Below, piece by piece: positions 52,807 through 61,662 of a DNA stretch of 64,000 nucleotides. Source of the stretch: Nocardioides zhouii (GTDB lineage: Bacteria; Actinomycetota; Actinomycetes; Propionibacteriales; Nocardioidaceae); contig NZ_SDWV01000024.1 of the NCBI RefSeq assembly GCF_004137345.1, positions 20,489-84,488 on the forward strand, read 5' to 3'. Within the stretch, counting starts at the first letter, position 1, and every line of letters starts with the position of its first letter. The translations under genes and the position numbers were made by a program. Below the pieces are notes generated by a model. It saw only the letters and a program-made list of their open reading frames with translations, searched no databases and was not told the origin of the DNA.

Positions 52807-53706
52807 GTGAGTCACGAGCCGTCCCGTCGTACGACGCTGCTGGCCGCGGCTGTGCTGCTGGCGCTGGCTGCCTGCTGGGGATCGACGTTCTTCCTCATCA
52901 AGGACCTGCTCGACCGGGTGCCGACCCTCGACTTCCTGGCGCTCCGCTTCACCATCGCGTCCGCCGCGCTGCTCCTCGTCGCACCCCGGGCGCTGGGTCG
53001 GCTGTCCCCCACCGTCCGCAGGCACGCCGTCGTGCTCGGCCTGCTCTACGGCGTCGCCCAGATCCTCCAGACGACCGGTCTCGCACACACGCCGGCGAGC
53101 GTCAGCGGCTTCGTCACCGGCCTGTACGTCGTCTTCACGCCGCTGCTCGCAGCCGCGATCCTGCACACCCGCATCCCGCCGATCACGTGGGTCGCCGTCG
53201 TGCTCGCCACGATCGGCCTCGGCGTGCTGGCGCTGCGCGGCTTCAGCACCGGCTACGGCGAGCTGATCACGCTGGCCTCGGCGGTGCTCTACGCCCTCCA
53301 CATCGTCGGGCTCGGCGCGTGGTCGACCGCGCAGGACGCAGTCGGCATGACGATCCTGCAGGTGATGGTGATCGCCCTCGTCTGCACCCTCGCGACCGTG
53401 CCCGACGGGATCGTCCTGCCGGCGCGTACGAGCGACTGGGTGTCGGTGGCGTACATGGCCGTGATCGTCGGGGCCATGGGGCTGCTCGGACAGACGTGGG
53501 CGCAGGCCCACCTGCCACCCACCCGCACCGCGCTCATCATGAGCATGGAGCCGGTCTTCGCGTCGCTCTTCGCCGTCTGGCTCGGCGGCGAGGACGTCAC
53601 GAACCGCCTGCTCCTCGGAGGCTCGATGGTGCTGGGCGCCATGCTCATCGTCGAGCTCGCGCCCCGCCGCGTGGTCGAGGGCGAGGTCCCGCACATCGCG
53701 GTCTGA
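52807..53706 (+). CDS. EamA/DMT-superfamily transporter
   Basis: A 299-aa protein with ten predicted membrane helices arranged as two five-helix repeats, each starting with an EamA-type signature (LALAACWGSTFFLIKDLL, about 17-34, and ELITLASAVLYALHIVGLGA in the second half). The substrate is unknown; relatives export amino acids or metabolites. GTG 52807 starts 18 nt after the kinase stop and a zinc-ribbon gene follows 22 nt later, so a loose operon with the kinase is possible. Confidence 0.9.
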   Translation: MSHEPSRRTTLLAAAVLLALAACWGSTFFLIKDLLDRVPTLDFLALRFTIASAALLLVAPRALGRLSPTVRRHAVVLGLLYGVAQILQTTGLAHTPASVSGFVTGLYVVFTPLLAAAILHTRIPPITWVAVVLATIGLGVLALRGFSTGYGELITLASAVLYALHIVGLGAWSTAQDAVGMTILQVMVIALVCTLATVPDGIVLPARTSDWVSVAYMAVIVGAMGLLGQTWAQAHLPPTRTALIMSMEPVFASLFAVWLGGEDVTNRLLLGGSMVLGAMLIVELAPRRVVEGEVPHIAV

Positions 53707-53728
53707 GACCCCGGGACGGGAGGACGGG

Positions 53729-54811
53729 ATGGGCTCCTCCCCCTATCGTGGCCCCGTGGACACCTGTGTGCGGTGCGGGGCAGACCTCGGCGTGGGCCGG
53801 TTCTGCCTGAACTGCGGGCACCCCATCGGCGAGCCGGCGCCGGTCGCTGCACCGCCGCCCCCGGTCGCGGTGGACCCCGGCCCGCCTCCCGCACCGGCCG
53901 ACGCACCGCCCGAGCCGACCGCGTTCCCGGTCCAGGCAGCCGACCCGACACCCGTCGCCCCGGTGGCCGATCCTCTGGCCGATCCGGTGGCACCCGTGGC
54001 GCCTGCTCCTCCCCCGCGGACCCCGGCGCCCACGGCACCGGCTCCTGCCCGCTCCGCCTGGGACCCCGAGCGGGACCTGCTCCCGTACGAGGAGGTCGAC
54101 GCGCTCCACACCGACGACCCGGTGCGGGGTCGGGCGTGGATCTTCTGGGTGCTCGGAGCGGTGCTGCTCGTCGGCCTGGTCGTCGTCCTGCTCGAGGCCT
54201 TCGCGACCGACGAGGACGGCACCACAGCGTCCGACCCGACGTCGAGCGCCTCGACGGCGCCGAATGACACCGGTGACGGCGAGTCGACCGAGCCCGACGA
54301 AGAGGCGGAGGAGGCGCCGAAGGGCGTCGGCAAGCTCGTCAACCTGGCAGGCCAGGCCACCTTCGAGGTTCCGGGCACCGCCCCGCCCACGACCGACTTC
54401 GACGGCAACCTGGTGGCGTACGAGGCGAGCCAGATGCAGGACGGCAACCTGAGCACCACGTGGCGTACGGCCGGCGACGCGTCCGGTCAGGCCGTGACGA
54501 TCACCCTGCCGGAGCCGGGCGTCGTCTCCCGCGTCGGGCTGGTCAACGGCTACACCAAGCAGGTCGCCGGAGTCGACTGGTACCCCAACAACCGGCGGAT
54601 CCTGTCGGTCACCTGGGGCTTCGACGACGGCACGTCGGTGGAGCAGACCTTCTCCGAGCGACCCGGGATGCAGCGGCTGAAGGTGCCGCCGGTGGAGACG
54701 TCGACGATCACGATCACCATCACGGCGGTGACGCCGCCCGGCAGTGGCAACCTCGGGCGCGACTACACCGCGATCAGCGAGGTCGCGGTCATCGGGCGGC
54801 GAGCCGGCTGA
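53729..54811 (+). CDS. zinc-ribbon/membrane/discoidin-like protein
   Basis: A 360-aa protein in three parts. A zinc ribbon (CVRCGADLGVGRFCLNCGHP, about 11-30, with CxxC and CxxC) is followed by a long Pro/Ala-rich linker. One membrane helix (about 137-160) comes next. The extracytoplasmic domain (about 195-355: GNLVAYEASQMQDGN, TTWRTAGDASGQAVTI) resembles discoidin/NADase-type glycan-binding domains. ATG 53729 has GGGAGG five nt upstream, better than the GTG at 53756. It may report on the envelope next to the kinase; no function is known. Its stop overlaps the convergent aldolase gene by 23 nt. Confidence 0.8.
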   Translation: MGSSPYRGPVDTCVRCGADLGVGRFCLNCGHPIGEPAPVAAPPPPVAVDPGPPPAPADAPPEPTAFPVQAADPTPVAPVADPLADPVAPVAPAPPPRTPAPTAPAPARSAWDPERDLLPYEEVDALHTDDPVRGRAWIFWVLGAVLLVGLVVVLLEAFATDEDGTTASDPTSSASTAPNDTGDGESTEPDEEAEEAPKGVGKLVNLAGQATFEVPGTAPPTTDFDGNLVAYEASQMQDGNLSTTWRTAGDASGQAVTITLPEPGVVSRVGLVNGYTKQVAGVDWYPNNRRILSVTWGFDDGTSVEQTFSERPGMQRLKVPPVETSTITITITAVTPPGSGNLGRDYTAISEVAVIGRRAG

Positions 54812-55790
54812 GCACCACGGCCGCGCGGTCCGCGTCGGCCGGCGTGACGTCGAGGTGCGTGACGAGTCGCACCGCCCGCGGTCCGACCGTGGCGATCCGT
54901 ACGCCCTCGTCGGCGGCGGCAGCCACGAACGACGCCGCGTCGGGACGGTCCACCACGACGATGTTGGTGTCGACCGTCGCTGGGTCGAGGCCGAGCGCCT
55001 CGCCGAGCAACCGCGCGTGGACGTGGTCGTCGGCCAGCCGGTCGACGTGGTGGTCCAGGGCGTACGCCCCTGCTGCCGCGAGCACGCCGACCTGGCGCAT
55101 CCCGCCGCCCATCCGCTTGCGTCGTACGCGCGCCAGGTCGATGGCGTCGGCCGAGCCGATCATCAGCGAGCCGATGGGTGCCCCGAGGCCCTTGGAGAGG
55201 CAGACGGCGAGCACGTCGGCGATCCGTCCGTAGTCCGCCAGCGGCGTACCGGTCGCGACGTGGGCGTTCCAGAGGCGCGCGCCGTCGAGGTGGAGCTTGG
55301 TCCCCGTGGTGTCGGCCCAGGCCCGGAGGTCGCGCAGGTCGTCGATCGGCAGGACGGTGCCGCCGGCGAAGTTGTGGGTGTTCTCGACCGAGACGGCCGC
55401 GGTCCGGACGAAGAACGGGCCCATGTCCGGGGCGTACATCGACTCGATGGCCGCCAGGTCGACCTGACCGCGCTCGCCGGTCCAGGTGCGCATGGTGATG
55501 CCGCTGATCGCCCCGTGGGCGCCGAGCTCGGCGCGGGCGATGTGTGCCGAGGAGTCGCACAGCACCTCCTCGCCCGGCGAGACGACCGACGCGACGGCGA
55601 GCACGTTGGCCATCGACCCGGTCGGCGTGAACAGCGCGGCCTCGTGGCCGAACATCCCCGCGACCCGCTCCTGCAACGCCAGGACCGTCGGGTCCTCGCC
55701 GTACACGTCGTCCCCGACCTCCGCGCGTGCCATCGCCTCGCGCATCGCCTCGGTCGGCCGGGTCAGGGTGTCGGAACGCAGGTCGATCAC
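54789..55790 (-). CDS. ltaE: low-specificity L-threonine aldolase
   Basis: A 333-aa PLP enzyme of the beta-eliminating lyase fold. VIDLRSDTLTRPTEAMREAM (about 1-20), DDVYGEDPTVLALQ, FTPTGSMANVLA and the PLP lysine in CLSKGLGAPIGS (about 196-207) are diagnostic. It splits L-threonine (and allo-Thr) to glycine and acetaldehyde. GTG 55790 starts directly at the conserved IDLRSDT. Two palindromic elements lie between it and aroG upstream. Confidence 0.93.
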   Translation of the reverse strand: MIDLRSDTLTRPTEAMREAMARAEVGDDVYGEDPTVLALQERVAGMFGHEAALFTPTGSMANVLAVASVVSPGEEVLCDSSAHIARAELGAHGAISGITMRTWTGERGQVDLAAIESMYAPDMGPFFVRTAAVSVENTHNFAGGTVLPIDDLRDLRAWADTTGTKLHLDGARLWNAHVATGTPLADYGRIADVLAVCLSKGLGAPIGSLMIGSADAIDLARVRRKRMGGGMRQVGVLAAAGAYALDHHVDRLADDHVHARLLGEALGLDPATVDTNIVVVDRPDAASFVAAAADEGVRIATVGPRAVRLVTHLDVTPADADRAAVVLSRLAAR

Positions 55791-55826
55791 GGTGGCGAAC
55801 CTACCGGGGGCCGTCCCGTCCTCCGG

Positions 55827-55964
55827 CGAGCGGTGGCCCACCCACACTCCGCGCGAGGCGAATGTGGCTGGGCCACCGCTCGGCGGCGCGCCGCGTACGA
55901 CACGCGCGTGGGCGGTGGTGGAGCCACACTTCCGGCCGAGGAAAGGTGGCTGGACCACCGCTCG
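55827..55964. repeat. two related palindromic elements between aroG and ltaE
   Basis: Element 1: CGAGCGGTGGCCCACCCACA (55827-55846) against TGTGGCTGGGCCACCGCTCG (55863-55882), 19 of 20 bp paired. Element 2: GGCGGTGGTGGAGCCACA (55911-55928) against GGTGGCTGGACCACCGCTCG (55945-55964), mostly paired, with further pairing in the loop (CTTCC/GGAA). The two resemble each other along their length. They sit downstream of the aroG stop and could terminate or stabilise its mRNA. The same gap has no gene. Confidence 0.75.
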
Positions 55965-55972
55965 AGCAGGGA

Positions 55973-57310
55973 TCAGGCCTTCCGGAGCATCTCCGCGACC
56001 AGGAACGAGAGCTCGAGGGACTGGACCCGGTTGAGGCGGGGGTCGCAGACGGACTCGTAGCGGTTGGCCAGCCCGGCCTCGTCGATCTCCTCGCCGCCGC
56101 CGATGCACTCGGTGACGTCGTCGCCGGTGAGCTCGACGTGAACGCCGCCGGGCCAGGTGCCGAGGCTGCGGTGCACGTCGAAGAAGCCCTGGACCTCCTC
56201 GATGACGTCGTCGAAGCGACGGGTCTTGTAGCCCGAGGACGCCTCGAAGGTGTTGCCGTGCATCGGGTCGCAGACCCACGCGACCTGGACGCCCTCGGCC
56301 GTGACCTTCTCGACGAGCGCCGGGAGGCCGTCGCGGATCTTGTGGGCGCCGAAGCGGGTGATGAAGGTGAGGCGCCCGGGCGTGTTGTCCGGGTTGAGGC
56401 GCGCGGCGTAGGCCAGTGCGTCGTCCGGGGTCGTCGTCGGGCCGAGCTTGATGCCGATCGGGTTCTGGATGCGCGAGAGGAGCTCGATGTGGGCTCCGTC
56501 GAGCTGGCGGGTGCGCTCGCCGATCCACACGAAGTGGGCCGACACGTTGTAGGGCAGGTCGGTGCGCGAGTCGATGCGCGTCAGCGACTGCTCGTACTCC
56601 AGCAGCAGGGCTTCGTGGCTGGAGTGGAAGTCGACGCGGTGGAACTCGTCGGGGTCGGCGCCGATCGCCTTCATGAAGGTGAGGGCGCGCTCGATCTCGT
56701 CGGCCATCGCCTCGTAGCGCTGGCCGAACGGCGAGCTCTGCACGAAGTCGGTGTTCCAGGTGTGCACCTGGCGCAGGTCGGCGTAGCCGCCGGTGACGAA
56801 CGCGCGGACCAGGTTGAGGGTCGCCGCGGACGAGTTGTAGACGTCGACCAGCCGCTGCGGGTCGGGGATGCGGGACTCGGGGGTGAAGTCGTAGCCGTTG
56901 ACGGCGTCTCCGCGGTAGGCCGGCAGCGTCACGCCGTCGCGGGTCTCGAGGTCCGAGCTCCGCGGCTTGGCGTACTGCCCCGCGAGCCGGCCGAGCTTCA
57001 CCACGGGCACCGAGGCGGCGTACGTCAGGACGACGGCCATCTGGAGCAGCACCCGCAGCTTGTTGCGCACGTTGTCGGCGGTGACGCCGGAGAAGGTCTC
57101 GGCGCAGTCGCCACCCTGCAGGAGGAACGCCTCGCCGCGGGTCACGGCGGCGATCTTCTCGGTCAGGTCGTCACACTCACCCGCAAAGACGAGCGGCGGC
57201 ACGGTCCTCAACCGAGCGACGGCAGTGTCGACTGCTCCCGCGTCGGGGTAGGTCGGCTGCTGCAGGGGCCCGAGCGCGTGGAGCTCCTCGAGGGTGGGGA
57301 TGGCGGTCAC
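55973..57310 (-). CDS. aroG: class II 3-deoxy-7-phosphoheptulonate (DAHP) synthase
   Basis: A 445-aa entry enzyme of the shikimate pathway joining PEP and erythrose 4-phosphate. Class II hallmarks: FLLQGGDCAETF (about 84-95), GRLAGQYAKPRSSD (about 128-141), FHSSHEALLLEYE, HFVWIGERTRQLDG, IQNPIGIKLGPTTTPDD and CDPMHGNTFE. In mycobacteria this enzyme partners with a chorismate mutase of the AroQ type; a GNAT/AroQ-like fusion lies at 6.2 kb. GTG 57310 (MTAIPTLEEL) is the family start. Confidence 0.95.
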   Translation of the reverse strand: MTAIPTLEELHALGPLQQPTYPDAGAVDTAVARLRTVPPLVFAGECDDLTEKIAAVTRGEAFLLQGGDCAETFSGVTADNVRNKLRVLLQMAVVLTYAASVPVVKLGRLAGQYAKPRSSDLETRDGVTLPAYRGDAVNGYDFTPESRIPDPQRLVDVYNSSAATLNLVRAFVTGGYADLRQVHTWNTDFVQSSPFGQRYEAMADEIERALTFMKAIGADPDEFHRVDFHSSHEALLLEYEQSLTRIDSRTDLPYNVSAHFVWIGERTRQLDGAHIELLSRIQNPIGIKLGPTTTPDDALAYAARLNPDNTPGRLTFITRFGAHKIRDGLPALVEKVTAEGVQVAWVCDPMHGNTFEASSGYKTRRFDDVIEEVQGFFDVHRSLGTWPGGVHVELTGDDVTECIGGGEEIDEAGLANRYESVCDPRLNRVQSLELSFLVAEMLRKA

Positions 57311-57353
57311 CCTGCAAGGGTACGGCGCCGCGCCCGCCCGACCCGAACCGTGA

Positions 57354-57368
57354 CCGCCCGGTGGGCGG
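57354..57368 (-). terminator. small GC hairpin between the phosphoesterase and aroG genes
   Basis: CCGCCC-GGT-GGGCGG, a 6-bp stem 16 nt past the metallophosphoesterase stop. It is a weak terminator or simply part of the aroG leader. Confidence 0.3.
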
Positions 57369-57383
57369 ACGCCGGCCGGACCG

Positions 57384-58745
57384 TCAGGGCCGGGGAGCGA
57401 GCACGCCGTCGGCGTCGTCCACCCGCAGCCCGCCGGACCGGGTGCGGCTGGCCTCGAGCGTGCCGGTGACGAGGGAGGCGTCGGGATAGCTGATGTGGCC
57501 GGGCGCGCCCTGGCGCGAGGTGGTCCAGAGCCGGTCCTCGAAGCCGATCTCACCGCGGAACTGGTGGTTCTCCAGGACCAGCCGGTCGGCAGTGGCCTGG
57601 CCGACCACGTACGACGCCTCGCCCCGGTAGAACAGCGACCCGTGGGAGACCTCGAGGATCCCGTCGCGCTGGTGGACCGTCTGGTCGTGCACCTCGCCGC
57701 TGAGGTAGACGTCGACGCCGCCGTCGACCATCGCCCGCCACAGGTCGGAGCGCACCCCCTTCTCGTACGACAGGTGGCTCGAGTTGCGCGCGCGGACGTC
57801 ACCGGTCATCGGGACGTGCCCCTGCACCATCACCCACGGCACGTCGTCGCGGCGGGCCTGGCGCAGCACCCGCTCGAGCCACGCGAGCTGGGCCGGGTCG
57901 ACGGACATGTGCACGTCGCCCCCGCGACGCTCGAACACGTCGAGGGTCACCAGCAGCACGTCCTCGTCGAGGCGGACGGCGTACGCGGTGCGCCGGGCCG
58001 GACCGGTGGGTGGGTGCTTCGAGAAGCGGGACCGTCCGCCGGCACCCGCCAGCATCTCGTCGGCGAAGATCCGCTTGAACTCCGGCACGTGGCGGCGCTT
58101 GAAGTCGATCCAGGCGTCACGCGGCGCGCGCCACGGGTCGTCGCCGATCTCGTGGTCGCCCACCGCGGGGAAGGTGCGCAGGTCGTGGCTGGCGAAGCGC
58201 TCGCGATAGGCCGGGTAGTAGACCGCGGCCGCCCGGCGCCACGCGCGCATCCGCTGCGCCTCCGTACGGACCGGTCCGAAGACGCCGCTGCGAGAGTCGT
58301 CGCGGCCCCAGCGACCCTCGACGAGGTCACCCGCGACGAGCACGTCGCGGGTGCCGTGCGACGCCATCTCGCTCATCACGTGGTCGAGCCCGGCGTCGTA
58401 CTCGGCGTTGGTGGAGTTGGCGACCTCCCCCGTGCGCGGGTCGATGAACTCCTTGCGCCCGTCGGCGGTCAGGTCGGCGACGTCCTGGTTGAGGAAGTCG
58501 GGGGCCGAGACGAACCGGTACGCGCGCCGCAGCTCGGGGGCGGCCGGCACCGCCGGTCGGTCGCGCGGGCCACCTCGGGGCAGGGCTCCCTCCGGGCCTC
58601 CGTCGGCAGTCGGCGAGGTCGTCGGAGCGGGGTACTCGCCGCCCGGCGTGGCGCTCGCCGAGGGCGACGAGGGGGCGACCGAGGTGCAGCCGAGCGCCGA
58701 AGCGATCAGCAGCCCCAACAGCATTCCGAGAGGTCGTCGTGTCAC
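57384..58745 (-). CDS. metallophosphoesterase lipoprotein
   Basis: A 453-aa exported protein. The signal ends in the lipobox LIASALGC (Cys about 20), so it is a lipoprotein, processed by LspA. After a Ser/Pro/Thr-rich linker (about 21-75) the calcineurin-like phosphoesterase domain has VLVAGDLVEGRW (metal Asp), AVGDHEIGDDP, VQGHVPMTG and SGEVHDQ in order. The first metal motif (usually DxH) is replaced by something like SAPDFLNQDVADLT, so metal ligation may differ. Substrate unknown. GTG 58745; aroG follows downstream. Confidence 0.8.
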   Translation of the reverse strand: MTRRPLGMLLGLLIASALGCTSVAPSSPSASATPGGEYPAPTTSPTADGGPEGALPRGGPRDRPAVPAAPELRRAYRFVSAPDFLNQDVADLTADGRKEFIDPRTGEVANSTNAEYDAGLDHVMSEMASHGTRDVLVAGDLVEGRWGRDDSRSGVFGPVRTEAQRMRAWRRAAAVYYPAYRERFASHDLRTFPAVGDHEIGDDPWRAPRDAWIDFKRRHVPEFKRIFADEMLAGAGGRSRFSKHPPTGPARRTAYAVRLDEDVLLVTLDVFERRGGDVHMSVDPAQLAWLERVLRQARRDDVPWVMVQGHVPMTGDVRARNSSHLSYEKGVRSDLWRAMVDGGVDVYLSGEVHDQTVHQRDGILEVSHGSLFYRGEASYVVGQATADRLVLENHQFRGEIGFEDRLWTTSRQGAPGHISYPDASLVTGTLEASRTRSGGLRVDDADGVLAPRP

Positions 58746-58813
58746 TCGGCCCACCGTAGACGGCCATCCCGATCGGGCCGTCCTCGACACGGCCGGGACG
58801 TCCCGGCCGTGCG

Positions 58814-60259
58814 CTACTCGAGGTGGTCGATGTCGCGGAAGCCGGTCTTCTTGGCCCGGACCCCGCGGTTGGTGGCCCAGGTGAGCGCCCAGAGCACGAC
58901 GCCGATGGCGAGCAGTCCGCCGGCGATCTTGTACTGGACCATGTCGGCCTCGAGCCGGGCCCACGGGCCGAGCAGGTAGCCGCAGCAGATGGCGCCGATC
59001 ACCGGCAGCACGGTCGGGGCGCGGAACGCCCGTTCCGGGGTCGGGTCGCGGCGCAGCACGAGGCAGGCGATGTTGACGATGGTGAAGACGGCCAGCAGCA
59101 GGAGGGCCGTCGTGCCGGACAGCGCGGCCACCACCGACGACTCAGCGTCGAGGGTGACGACGCTGATCAGGCCCAGCGCCAGCAGCGTGGTGAAGAGGAT
59201 CGCGGTCCACGGCGACCGGCGACCCGGCAGCACCTTGCCAAGCGAGCGCGGCAGCACGTCCTGCTGCGCCATGCCGTAGATCAGCCGGCTGGCCATCAGC
59301 ATGTTGATGAGCGCGGTGTTGGCGACCGCGAAGACGGTGAGGAACGGGAAGAGCTTGTCGATGGGCAGGTCGGGCGCACCGGTCTTCACCACGTCGAGCA
59401 GAATGCCCGCCTCGGCGTTGGTGGGCTCGGCGATCTGGCCGGCCGGGATGACCGCGACGACGGAGATCGCGACCAGCATGTAGATCACGACCGCGATCCC
59501 GAGCCCGGTGAGCATCACGCGCGGGAAGATCTTCAGCGGGTCCTGGGTCTCCTCGACCATGTTGACCGAGTCCTCGAAGCCCACCATCGAGAAGAACGCG
59601 ATCGCGGTGGCGATGGTGACGGCCATGAAGAGGCCCTTGTCGTCCGGGCTCTCGAAGACGGTGATCCGGCTCAGGTCGCCGTCGCCGCGCCCGATCACCC
59701 AGACGCCGATGCCGATCACGATGGCCAGCGCGGTCATCTCGACGATGGTGAGGATGACGTTGAACTTCACGCTCTCGCCGACACCGCGGAGGTTGATCGC
59801 GGCGAGGATGAGCATGAAGACGAGGGCGGTCACGAGGGTCGTCGTCGTGCTCGGGTCCTCGTTGCCGAAGCCGATCAGCAGGTTCGCGGCGAGCAGGTTG
59901 GACGACGTCGACGCGCTGGTGATGCCCGAGCACACGACCGTGAAGGCCACGAGGAAGGTGATGAAGTGGATGCCGAACGCCTTGTGCGTGTAGAGCGCGG
60001 CCCCGGCGGCCTGCGGGTACTTCGTCACGAGCTCGAGGTAGGAGAAGGCGGTCACCGTCGCGACGGCGAAGGCCACCAGGAACGGCAGCCAGGCGATGCC
60101 GCCGACCTGCCCGGCCAGCTTGCCGGTGACGGCGTACACGCCCGCGCCGAGGATGTCGCCGACGATGAACAGCAGCAGGAGCTTGGGTCCGAGGACGCGC
60201 TTGAGGTCGGCGTCCTCCGGGCCGTTGACATCCGGTTGTGTGGCTTCTGTCGTGCTCAT
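58814..60259 (-). CDS. APC-superfamily amino acid permease
   Basis: A 481-aa transporter with 12 predicted helices. FIVGDILGAGVYAVTGKLAG (about 31-50) is the APC helix-1 signature. FSMVGFEDSVNMVEETQDP (about 219-237) and the helix-rich C-terminal half follow. Substrate cannot be inferred; basic or small neutral amino acids are typical. ATG 60259 has GGGGAG six nt upstream. The C-terminus is Lys/Arg-rich. Confidence 0.92.
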   Translation of the reverse strand: MSTTEATQPDVNGPEDADLKRVLGPKLLLLFIVGDILGAGVYAVTGKLAGQVGGIAWLPFLVAFAVATVTAFSYLELVTKYPQAAGAALYTHKAFGIHFITFLVAFTVVCSGITSASTSSNLLAANLLIGFGNEDPSTTTTLVTALVFMLILAAINLRGVGESVKFNVILTIVEMTALAIVIGIGVWVIGRGDGDLSRITVFESPDDKGLFMAVTIATAIAFFSMVGFEDSVNMVEETQDPLKIFPRVMLTGLGIAVVIYMLVAISVVAVIPAGQIAEPTNAEAGILLDVVKTGAPDLPIDKLFPFLTVFAVANTALINMLMASRLIYGMAQQDVLPRSLGKVLPGRRSPWTAILFTTLLALGLISVVTLDAESSVVAALSGTTALLLLAVFTIVNIACLVLRRDPTPERAFRAPTVLPVIGAICCGYLLGPWARLEADMVQYKIAGGLLAIGVVLWALTWATNRGVRAKKTGFRDIDHLE

Positions 60260-60456
60260 CGAGACTCCCCTCGTCGGTCCGTGCACCGCACGGCGTTGCC
60301 TCACAATGGCCTTTGTCTTCGGGACTGGGCAACCATCGACCCACCCCTACAACGGGGTCGAACGCACTTCGTCACTGTCGGGCCCACGGTCGGGTGAGTG
60401 ACCGCAGTGCGGTCGCCCTTCCGCTCTCGGACCGTTTCCTCACTACCCTGCTGCCC
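60260..60456. other. divergent permease/phosphofructokinase intergenic region
   Basis: 197 nt. ACCCC-TACAAC-GGGGT forms a small hairpin around 60336-60353. No promoter hexamers of standard spacing were found for either gene. Nothing else was recognised. Confidence 0.4.
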
Positions 60457-61653
60457 ATGCCGACTCGCGTTGCGCTCCTGACCGCCGGTGGCTATGCCCC
60501 GTGCCTGTCCTCCGCCGTAGGTGCCCTGATCGAGACCTACGACGCCACCGATCCCGACATCGAGCTGATCGCCTACAAGCACGGCTACCACGGCCTGCTC
60601 ACCGGCAACAGCCTCGTGATCGGTCCCGAGGAGCGTGCCGGCGCGGCACTCCTGCACCGCTTCGGCGGGAGCCCGATCGGCAACAGCCGCGTGAAGCTCA
60701 CCAACGACGCCGACTGCCGCAAGCGCGGTCTCATCGGCGAGGACGAGACCGCACTGGCCGTGGCCGCCGCACGGCTGCAGGCCGACGGCGTCGACATCCT
60801 GCACACCATCGGCGGCGACGACACCAACACGGCGGCGGCCGACCTGGCGGCGTACCTCCGTACGCAGGGCTCGGAGCTCACCGTCGTCGGGCTGCCGAAG
60901 ACCATCGACAACGACATCGTGCCGATCCGGCAGAGCCTCGGCGCGCAGACCGCCGCGCAGGAGGCGTCCCGCTTCGCCCAGCACGTCCTCGCCGAGCACG
61001 GCTCCAACCCGCGGATGCTGATCGTGCACGAGGTGATGGGCCGGGCCAGTGGCTGGCTGACGGCCGCTGCCGCGCGCGACTACATGGCCTGGCACGGCGA
61101 GCAGCAGTGGCTCCCCGGCATCGGCCTCGACCCGCGCCGCTGGGCGATCCACGCAATCTACGTCCCTGAGCGCGGCATCGACCTCGCCGCCGAGGCCGAC
61201 CGGCTGCGTACGGTCATGGACGAGGTCGGCTGCGTCAACATCTTCCTCGCCGAGGGCGCGGGGATCGACGACATCGTCACGGCCCTCGAGGCGGCCGGGG
61301 AGACGGTCGGGCGCGACCCGTTCGGCCACGTGAAGATCGACCTGGTCAACCCGGGTCGCTACTTCGCCGACCGGTTCTCCGAGGCGATCGGCGCGGAGAA
61401 GCGGATGGTGCAGAAGTCCGGCTACTACTCCCGCTCGGCTCCGGCCAACGAGACCGACCTCGCGCTCATCCGGGAGATGGCCGAGCTCGCGGTGACGTGC
61501 GCGCTCGCGGGCACGCCGGGCGTCATCGGCCACGACGAGGACCGCGGCGACGAGCTGCGCGCGATCGAGTTCGAGCGGATCGCCGGGCACAAGCCGTTCG
61601 ACCCCGAGCAGGCCTGGTTCACCGAGCTGCTGCGCGGCACCGGCCAGGCCTGA
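60457..61653 (+). CDS. pfp: pyrophosphate-dependent 6-phosphofructokinase
   Basis: A 398-aa phosphofructokinase. TAGGYAPCLSSAVGALI (about 9-25) is the N-terminal loop. TIGGDDTNTAAADLA (about 115-129) has Asp at the position that favours PPi over ATP. GLPKTIDNDIVPIRQSLGAQTA (written here as PKTIDNDI plus QSLGAQTA) holds the Lys/Asp pair for PPi-type catalysis. HEVMGRASGWLTAA continues the active site. It converts fructose 6-phosphate reversibly. ATG 60457 begins the family N-terminus. Confidence 0.92.
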   Translation: MPTRVALLTAGGYAPCLSSAVGALIETYDATDPDIELIAYKHGYHGLLTGNSLVIGPEERAGAALLHRFGGSPIGNSRVKLTNDADCRKRGLIGEDETALAVAAARLQADGVDILHTIGGDDTNTAAADLAAYLRTQGSELTVVGLPKTIDNDIVPIRQSLGAQTAAQEASRFAQHVLAEHGSNPRMLIVHEVMGRASGWLTAAAARDYMAWHGEQQWLPGIGLDPRRWAIHAIYVPERGIDLAAEADRLRTVMDEVGCVNIFLAEGAGIDDIVTALEAAGETVGRDPFGHVKIDLVNPGRYFADRFSEAIGAEKRMVQKSGYYSRSAPANETDLALIREMAELAVTCALAGTPGVIGHDEDRGDELRAIEFERIAGHKPFDPEQAWFTELLRGTGQA

Positions 61654-61662
61654 CCGGCACCG

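Noticed and set aside
57311..57383. Tryptophan-type attenuator before aroG
   Set aside because: No leader peptide with runs of Trp, Phe or Tyr codons is present; only a small GC hairpin near the upstream stop.
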